Of a stretch of DNA of 11,262 nucleotides, positions 6,684-11,262 are shown piece after piece. The first letter of the stretch is position 1. Each line of letters opens with the position of its first letter. A model generated the notes under the pieces. It was not told where the DNA came from, made no database searches, and saw only the letters and a list, made by a program, of their open reading frames with translations. Source of the stretch: Pseudomonadota bacterium (lineage in GTDB: Bacteria > Pseudomonadota > Alphaproteobacteria > Elsterales > Elsteraceae); the NCBI GenBank assembly GCA_016195115.1, contig JACQAI010000277.1:1-11262 (forward strand), in the 5' to 3' direction. The translations under genes were made by a program, and so were the position numbers.

Positions 6684-6743
6684 TTTGGCACGCAAAGAAT
6701 TCCCGGGCGGACTGTTATCTTAGCACTGATTTTGCTGGGCAAA
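6684..6743. promoter_or_regulatory. Pair of TTTG-N5-CAAA dyads in the divergent lpxD spacer
   Basis: Two 13-base dyads with identical arms and spacing, TTTGGCACGCAAA (6684-6696) and TTTGCTGGGCAAA (6731-6743), lie 47 bases apart centre to centre, about four and a half helical turns. They flank the AT-rich promoter candidate between lpxD and the plus-strand hypothetical gene. This layout fits two operators for one dimeric regulator. I do not recognise the motif as that of a known regulator, and no regulator gene is adjacent. Confidence 0.35.
6713..6725. promoter_or_regulatory. Overlapping divergent extended -10 candidates
   Basis: On the plus strand TGTTATCTT (6713-6721) and on the minus strand TGCTAAGAT (6717-6725) both fit the extended -10 form TG-N-TAnnnT. 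They overlap by 5 bases, facing the plus-strand hypothetical gene and lpxD respectively. Neither has a good -35 at 16-18 bases. This is the only AT-rich patch in the 6595-6815 spacer. Confidence 0.27.
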
Positions 6744-6815
6744 CCGAAATAAATGGTAATCCAGCGTCGTCACCTTATATACGGCAGGTCTTTGCGGCAT
6801 CACGCCGGTCCGCCC

Positions 6816-7259
6816 GTGAATCCCTCCGAATTCAACGAATTTCTTTTCGCGTCCGTCGGTGACGAAGAGAACGGCATGACGCTCAGCGTCGTCTCGGCGC
6901 TGGCCCGTCTCGGCTGCGATCCGTGGCGCGAGGCCGCGCGGTTGGCCGGACTGCCGAAGCCGCAGGCGGCCGCGGCCCTGGTCGGGCTGTTCGGCCGGCT
7001 GCCGGACGCCGCCGGTCGGCACTACGACACCGCGGCGCAAGCGGCTCGACTGATCGGGCTGCTGCCGGCGTCGCCCGCCGCGCCGGCCGTCGTGTCGCCG
7101 GGTGCACCGCGGGGCTCGCCAAGCGCGCGTCGGTCGCGCCTCGGGTTCGGCGCCATCTGCGTCATCCTGCTGCTCGCGGCGCTCGCGACCACGATCGCGA
7201 GTCAAAACCTGTTGTCACGCGACGCCGCGCCGCCGACGCCGATCTCGGCGCGGCCGTGA
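6816..7259 (+). CDS. Conserved hypothetical protein with one C-terminal membrane helix
   Basis: A 147-residue protein if started at GTG 6816. It starts VNPSEFNEFLFASVGDEENG, continues with MTLSVVSALARLGCDPWREA and a helical stretch to about residue 82, then a Pro/Ala/Ser-rich linker, and ends in one hydrophobic helix (about 110-129) and a short tail. It would be anchored with the bulk in the cytoplasm. From memory, similar N-terminal sequences occur in hypothetical proteins of Rhizobiales; function is not known to me. An ATG at 6753 would add 21 residues that look unlike coding sequence, so the GTG is preferred although its ribosome binding site is weak. It is followed after 45 bases by another small gene, probably in one operon. 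Confidence 0.75.
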   Translation: MNPSEFNEFLFASVGDEENGMTLSVVSALARLGCDPWREAARLAGLPKPQAAAALVGLFGRLPDAAGRHYDTAAQAARLIGLLPASPAAPAVVSPGAPRGSPSARRSRLGFGAICVILLLAALATTIASQNLLSRDAAPPTPISARP

Positions 7260-7304
7260 GCGCGCTCGGCGCTGGCGCGTCGCCGATCGCTGAAGGGGCC
7301 GGCC

Positions 7305-7595
7305 ATGGAGGATGATCCGGTGAAGCTCGACACGCATCGCGGCATGGCGGCGCAAAAGGCGACCGATCTGCGGCGCCAGCTCCACGAGGTCGCGGCCGAT
7401 CAGGCCGCGCTGAAGCAGCGCCAGGTCGAGCTCGAGACGTTTCTGCAATCGGCGCCCGCGGCGACCCGGGCCGAGGCGGCGGAACGCGCGTGCTATCTGC
7501 TGCGCCTGTTTGCCGCCACGCCCGAAGCGCAGGATCCGCGGCGCCAGAAGCTCATCGACAGCGTCATCGAGGACTTGAAGCGCCTGACCCCGTGA
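7305..7595 (+). CDS. Small helical hypothetical protein (conserved in alphaproteobacteria)
   Basis: A 96-residue protein with the conserved-looking start KLDTHRGMAAQKATDLRRQL, a heptad-rich, charged helical middle (about 20-50, possible coiled coil), and an end segment AATPEAQDPRRQKLIDSVIE. From memory, similar proteins occur widely in Rhizobiales and Rhodospirillales without assigned function. It has no signal or membrane segment, so it is cytoplasmic. Two starts are possible: ATG 7305 with GAAGGGG 6 bases upstream, or GTG 7320 with GGAGG (7307-7311) 8 bases upstream; the longer one is listed. Its close pairing with the membrane-anchored hypothetical upstream suggests joint expression and perhaps joint function. 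Confidence 0.8.
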   Translation: MEDDPVKLDTHRGMAAQKATDLRRQLHEVAADQAALKQRQVELETFLQSAPAATRAEAAERACYLLRLFAATPEAQDPRRQKLIDSVIEDLKRLTP

Positions 7596-7640
7596 ACCGG
7601 GTCGGTAGCCCGTTTCGAACCGGTCGATGCGGGACCCGGT
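7596..7640. terminator. Inverted repeat between convergent genes, possible weak terminator
   Basis: Perfect 8-base arms ACCGGGTC (7596-7603) and GACCCGGT (7633-7640) enclose a 29-base loop, starting directly after the stop of the plus-strand gene and ending 3 bases before the stop of the minus-strand kinase. A smaller hairpin CGGGT/GCCCG (7598-7612), closed by one G-T pair, is followed by only TTTC. There is no real T-tract on either strand, so a classical intrinsic terminator is doubtful, but the position between converging genes suits a two-way terminator. Confidence 0.35.
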
Positions 7641-7643
7641 GAA

Positions 7644-10079
7644 TCAGCTCTTCCCAGCACGCCCGTCCAGCGCCTCGCGCACCAGCCGCGCCAAATCCTC
7701 CTTCTGGTAGGGCTTGGCCAGCGACCGGACGTTCGGCAGCGGATCCGCGTGCCCGTTGGCGTCGGCATCCGGGAACCCGGACGTCATGACGATCGCGGTG
7801 TGTGGCCAGCGTGCCCCGACGATCCGCGCCAGGTCGAACCCGTCGACCTTGCCGGCCATCACGACATCGCTGAACACCAGATCGAAGGGCCCGCTCTGCT
7901 CGAGCAGCTGCAGCGCGGCGGTGGCGTTCTCGGCCGCCTCGGCGCGGTAGCCGAGCTGTCCCAGCTGCCGCAGCGCGAGGCGACGGATCGCGGCGTTGTC
8001 CTCGACCACGAGAACCCGCTCGCCGCGGCCGCCCTGCATCGCCGGCGCGTCCGCGATGTTGGCGTCGTCTTCGACCGCGGCGCGGGCGCGCGGCAGATAG
8101 AGGCGGAACGTGGTGCCGACGCCGACCTCGCTGTAGACGTTGATGTGCCCGCCCGACTGCTTCATGAAGCCGAACACCATGCTGAGGCCGAGCCCGGTTC
8201 CCTCGCCGCGGGATTTCGTGGTGAAGAACGGCTCGAACGCCTTTTCGAGCACGTCGGGCGGCATGCCGGCTCCCGTGTCGCTGACCTGCAGCACGGCGTA
8301 GTCGCCCGGGGTCACCTCCGGATGCTCAGCCGCGTAGTCCGCGTCGAGCCGCCGGTTCGCGGTTGCGATTGTCAGCCGGCCGCCCTTCGGCATCGCGTCC
8401 CTCGCGTTGGTCGCGAGATTGGCCAGCGCCGCCTCGAGCTGGACCGGATCGACGACGACCGGCCACGTGTCGGCAGCAAGCTCGGGAGCGATCTCGATAT
8501 GCTCGCCGAGAGTCCGGCCCAAGAGCTTGCTCATGTCGGTCACGAGCGCATTGAGATCGGCGCGCCTGGGCTGCAGGGGCTGCCGACGCGCAAAGGCGAG
8601 CAGGCTCCGCGTCAGGTCGGCGCCGCGGCGGGCGGCGTCATGAGCCTCGCGTGCGAGCTCGTCGACTTCGCGATCGTCGCCGCGAAGCTCGCGCAAGAGA
8701 CCAAGATTGCCGATGATGACGAGCAGGAGGTTGTTGAAATCGTGCGCGAGGCCGCCCGTGAGCTGGCCCACGGCCTCCATCTTCTGCGCCTGGCGCAGCT
8801 GCGCCTCGGTGGCGATTTTCTGCGTCACGTCCTCGAGCACGCAGACGACGGCCTGGACGGTCCCGTCGGCGCCGTACACGGGAGAGCTCGAGAAGCTGAT
8901 ATCGAGCGTCTTGCCGCCCCGAGCGGTACGCTTCGCGGGGATGGCGACCAGGGATTCGCCCGCGAGCGAGCGACGAAAGAACTCCGCGAAAGTCGCCTCT
9001 TCGCCGTTTCGGATCAAGTCCACGTAGCGGCGCCCGATGACCTCGTCGGCACGATATCCGAAGGCTCTCTCCGCCGCGCGGTTCCACATCAGCACCGTGG
9101 TATCCGGCGCCGCCACCGAGACCGGAAACGGCGCGGCGTCGAACGTCGCCTGCAGCAGCGCCGTCGATTGATGCAGCCTCTCATCGGCCGCCTTGCGCTG
9201 CTCGACCTCGTCATGCAGCGCCTGGTTTGCCGCCTCCAGAGTAGCGGTCCGCTCGTGAATTCGGCGCTCCAAGCCTCGATTCAGCTGGGCGAGCTCAGCC
9301 TCGGCGCGGATGCGCTCGACCGTGTCCAGCGTCGCCATCTGCATCACGCTGAGGAGCAGGATCAGGTACCCCGAGATCTTGCCGAAATGCGCCACCATCG
9401 CCGGCGCATCAGCCGCCGCCGCCGAATAGAGCATCGCCGTGTTGGCAAGGAAGAACGCGCCAGCCATCCACGCCAACGGCTGCGAGATGCGGTCATTCGC
9501 CCGCATTCGCCATGCCGCGAGTCCGACCGCCAGCCATAACGGCGGTGCGAGGATCAGGGTGGGACGCGTAACGCCCAGGATGGGGGACGTGTAGGTTGGC
9601 AGCCACTGAAACGCGAGGAACAGCGCCGCCCCGATGACAACGGCGGCCGCCGCATAGAAGGCGACACCGGGTGCGCCACGGCGCTCGACCAGCCATAGGG
9701 CACTGCCGATGCCGACCGGCAGGACATGCGTCGCTGGGGGCCATGTCGCCGGGCGCAGGAACCCCGCCGCCGCCGCGATCGGCGAGAGCACGCCAGACCA
9801 TTCGACGGTGACGAGGACATGAAGGATCTCGAGCCCGGAGGTCACCGCAAAACTCGCCGCGAGCCATTTGTAGAGCGGGTGGCCCGAATGCGATCCCATG
9901 TCCCAAAGCACCAGCACGAGGACACCCGACAGCAACGCCATGCCGGTATCGAGGATCGTGTGGAGGTTCGGATAGTCCTGTGGGCCGACGAAGAGGACGA
10001 TGGCGGCAAACAGCACGAAGGCGACCGACACACCGGCCGTGCAGCGCATCGAGATCGATCGATCGGCGGCCTCAGTCAT
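7644..10079 (-). CDS. Membrane-bound hybrid histidine kinase with PAS and receiver domains
   Basis: An 811-residue sensor kinase. Residues 14 to about 250 form a multi-helix membrane sensor resembling MASE-type modules (two or three helices, then ILHVLV, WPPATHVLP and further helices). A coiled coil follows (about 253-305), then a PAS domain (about 307-425). The HisKA domain carries H446 in GGLAHDFNNLL. The ATPase domain has N558, DTGAGM (601-606) and GEGTGLGLS (625-633). A C-terminal receiver has D694, phospho-acceptor D738, T766 and K789. All catalytic positions are intact. The ATG at 10079 is preferred; a TTG at 10142 would add 21 residues rich in Arg before the first helix. No DNA-binding response regulator lies next to it, so the output partner is elsewhere. 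The signal sensed cannot be deduced. Confidence 0.93.
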   Translation of the reverse strand: MTEAADRSISMRCTAGVSVAFVLFAAIVLFVGPQDYPNLHTILDTGMALLSGVLVLVLWDMGSHSGHPLYKWLAASFAVTSGLEILHVLVTVEWSGVLSPIAAAAGFLRPATWPPATHVLPVGIGSALWLVERRGAPGVAFYAAAAVVIGAALFLAFQWLPTYTSPILGVTRPTLILAPPLWLAVGLAAWRMRANDRISQPLAWMAGAFFLANTAMLYSAAAADAPAMVAHFGKISGYLILLLSVMQMATLDTVERIRAEAELAQLNRGLERRIHERTATLEAANQALHDEVEQRKAADERLHQSTALLQATFDAAPFPVSVAAPDTTVLMWNRAAERAFGYRADEVIGRRYVDLIRNGEEATFAEFFRRSLAGESLVAIPAKRTARGGKTLDISFSSSPVYGADGTVQAVVCVLEDVTQKIATEAQLRQAQKMEAVGQLTGGLAHDFNNLLLVIIGNLGLLRELRGDDREVDELAREAHDAARRGADLTRSLLAFARRQPLQPRRADLNALVTDMSKLLGRTLGEHIEIAPELAADTWPVVVDPVQLEAALANLATNARDAMPKGGRLTIATANRRLDADYAAEHPEVTPGDYAVLQVSDTGAGMPPDVLEKAFEPFFTTKSRGEGTGLGLSMVFGFMKQSGGHINVYSEVGVGTTFRLYLPRARAAVEDDANIADAPAMQGGRGERVLVVEDNAAIRRLALRQLGQLGYRAEAAENATAALQLLEQSGPFDLVFSDVVMAGKVDGFDLARIVGARWPHTAIVMTSGFPDADANGHADPLPNVRSLAKPYQKEDLARLVREALDGRAGKS

Positions 10080-10157
10080 GCGGTGTTCTTCAGCGCGTGG
10101 TTTGCGCTCCACGCGCGAGCAAGAGACAAGCGCGGACGGCAACGTGAGGCGAATATG

Positions 10158-10185
10158 CCTTACAATCTACAATTTTCTGTAAAGG
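10158..10185. promoter_or_regulatory. Inverted repeat and tandem TACAAT motif upstream of the kinase
   Basis: CCTTACA (10158-10164) and TGTAAAGG (10178-10185) are near-perfect inverted arms (TTACA-N13-TGTAA). Inside, TACAAT occurs twice, 7 bases apart (10161 and 10168). Together with the palindrome-like GGAGAAATTTTTCC (10197-10210) this is the only AT-rich part of the 10080-10215 gap, so it probably holds the kinase promoter and perhaps an operator. I could not place a convincing -35/-10 pair. Confidence 0.3.
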
Positions 10186-10215
10186 GCGAAGACAGCGGAG
10201 AAATTTTTCCCGGCG

Positions 10216-11175
10216 TCAGTCGGCCGTGATCCCGGCGTCGCGGATCACCTTGTCCCAGCGGGCGATGTCGGCGGCGAGGAAGCGCTCGAAGTCCGCGGGC
10301 GAGCCGCCGGCCGGATCGGCGCCGAACTCGACCAGGCGTTCGCTGAGCGCCGGCGTCGCGAGCGCCGCAACGATCGCGGTGTTGAGCCGGCCGACCAGCT
10401 CGGGCGGCAGCCGCGCCGGGCCGCGCACGCCGAAATAGCCGACCACCTCGAAGCCCGGATAGCCCGACTCGGCGACCGTCGGCAGATCGGGGAAGGCCGG
10501 CGTGCGCTCGCGGCTGGTGATCGCCAACGCGCGCATCTTGCCGGCCTTGATGTGCGGACCGAGCACCGAGGCGTTCTCGAACATCAGCGGGATCTCGCCC
10601 GAGAGCATCGCCGTGATGGTCGGCGCCGAGCCCTTGTACGGCACGTGCACCAGGCGCAGGCCGGCGGTGCGCGCCAGCTGCTCGGCGGCCAGATGCGGCC
10701 GGCCGCCGATCGAGTTCGAGGCGTAGTGGACCTCGCCCGGCTGCGCCTGGATCCAGGCGACCAGCTCGGCCACCGAGCGCGCCGGCACCGCCGGGTTGAC
10801 GACCAGGATGTAGGGCGTCAGCGCGACCAGCGCGATCGACGTGAAGTCCTTGGCGACGTCGTGGGGAATCTTGGGATAGAGGCTCGGGTTGGTCGAGTGC
10901 GCCGAGCTCATCATGCCGAGCGTGTAGCCGTCGGACGCCGCCTTGGCGACGACGTCGTCGCCGATCATGCCGCCGGCGCCCGGGCGGTTGTCGATCACCA
11001 CCGGTTGGCCCAGCCGCTCGGTGATGGCCTGCCCGACCAGGCGCGCCAGCACATCGGTCGGGCCGCCGGCGGGGAAGCCGACGATCATGCGGATCGGCCG
11101 GCTCGGATAGGTTTCCGCGCCGGCGCTCGCCGGGAACGCCAGGATGGCGAGCAGCGCGAGCGCCGCGCGCCTCAA
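10216..11175 (-). CDS. TctC/Bug-family tripartite tricarboxylate solute-binding protein
   Basis: A 319-residue periplasmic binding protein of the Bug/TctC family, which captures small carboxylates or related compounds. A TTG start at 11175 gives an ideal signal peptide, MRRAALALLAILAFPASAGA, followed by mature ETYPSRPIR. Family marks are RMIVGFPAGGPTDVLAR (29-45), the PGAGG loop (66-70), SDGYTLGM, HVPYKGSAP and the C-terminal FERFLAADIARWDKVIRDAG. Longer readings in this frame begin inside the upstream gene and give no signal peptide. The TTG overlaps the upstream SDR stop, which suggests coupling. No TctA/TctB membrane genes are in the window; many Bug proteins are such orphans. The ligand is probably related to the reaction of the SDR enzyme, but cannot be named. 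Confidence 0.92.
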   Translation of the reverse strand: MRRAALALLAILAFPASAGAETYPSRPIRMIVGFPAGGPTDVLARLVGQAITERLGQPVVIDNRPGAGGMIGDDVVAKAASDGYTLGMMSSAHSTNPSLYPKIPHDVAKDFTSIALVALTPYILVVNPAVPARSVAELVAWIQAQPGEVHYASNSIGGRPHLAAEQLARTAGLRLVHVPYKGSAPTITAMLSGEIPLMFENASVLGPHIKAGKMRALAITSRERTPAFPDLPTVAESGYPGFEVVGYFGVRGPARLPPELVGRLNTAIVAALATPALSERLVEFGADPAGGSPADFERFLAADIARWDKVIRDAGITAD

Positions 11176-11262
11176 TGGAAGACGCGCCCCGCGTCGATCA
11201 CCATGGTCTGGCCCGTCATCGTCTCGGTGCGGCACATGGTCACCACCATGTCGGCGCAATCC
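11172..11262 (-). CDS. SDR-family oxidoreductase, C-terminal end (cut by window edge)
   Basis: The last 29 residues of a gene that enters from the right edge: DCADMVVTMCRTETMTGQ, then TMVIDAGRVFH and a TGA. The pattern of a segment like MVVxMCRxETMTGQ followed by MVIDAG matches the end of classical short-chain dehydrogenases (usually SxxxTGQxxxVDGG), where the second Gly is Ala here. The NAD(P)-binding and catalytic parts lie outside the window. It is directly upstream of, and overlaps by 4 bases, the TctC-type gene, so the two are probably one operon. Confidence 0.75.
   Translation of the reverse strand, partial: DCADMVVTMCRTETMTGQTMVIDAGRVFH

Noticed and set aside
6685..6701. TTGGCAC as a sigma-54 -24 element
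   Set aside because: The -12 position reads GAATT and lacks the required GC, so the pair does not fit.
5638..6723. 361-residue plus-strand open frame with repeated Ala/Asp/Arg/Val
   Set aside because: It is the antisense image of the hexapeptide repeats of lpxD.
6753..6815. N-terminal extension of the plus-strand membrane hypothetical from ATG 6753
   Set aside because: The 21 added residues are Arg/His-rich and unlike a normal N-terminus; the recognisable protein starts at GTG 6816.
7749..9539. 596-residue plus-strand open frame
   Set aside because: Antisense to the histidine kinase; rich in Arg, Asp and His with no domain.
10080..10142. N-terminal extension of the histidine kinase from TTG 10142
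   Set aside because: The extra 21 residues are charged, have no ribosome binding site at the TTG, and the ATG at 10079 leads straight into the first membrane helix.

Overview
The window is high-GC DNA whose coding content suggests an alphaproteobacterium, probably of the Rhizobiales or Rhodospirillales. This is inferred from an lpxD gene (Gram-negative lipid A), a TctC/Bug solute-binding protein, a hybrid kinase with an alphaproteobacterial look, and two small proteins that resemble conserved hypotheticals of those orders. No mobile element, CRISPR array, tRNA or rRNA was seen. Coding density is high, and the longest gene-free stretch is about 220 bases.

Bases 1-254: the start of a minus-strand AbrB/MazE-type antitoxin gene, cut by the window edge, with its own promoter-like region.

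Bases 255-5425, all minus strand and tightly packed: an uptake-and-catabolism operon. In transcription order it holds a possible 52-residue ORF, a phosphotriesterase-family metal hydrolase, a periplasmic solute-binding protein, an ABC permease, an ABC ATPase, an amidohydrolase-2 (ACMSD-like) protein and a small hypothetical protein. Gaps or overlaps inside the transporter part are only a few bases. The transporter is of the polar amino acid type, but its binding protein lacks the acidic residue that normally holds the ligand's amino group. Two TIM-barrel metal enzymes bracket the transporter. The simplest reading is import of a small carboxylate, followed by hydrolysis (perhaps of a lactone or ester) and decarboxylation or hydration. 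The substrate cannot be named from sequence.

Bases 5476-6594: lpxD (minus strand), away from its usual bamA/fabZ/lpxA neighbours and lying 50 bases upstream of the catabolic operon. It is divergent from two small plus-strand genes (6816-7259 and 7305-7595): a single-pass membrane hypothetical and a helical cytoplasmic hypothetical. The divergent spacer holds two matching TTTG-N5-CAAA dyads around an AT-rich promoter candidate.

Bases 7596-11262: an inverted repeat lies between the convergent genes, followed by a large membrane-bound hybrid histidine kinase (minus strand). Further along are a TctC/Bug solute-binding protein that appears to start at a TTG overlapping the stop of an upstream SDR oxidoreductase, and the C-terminal end of that oxidoreductase, cut by the window edge.
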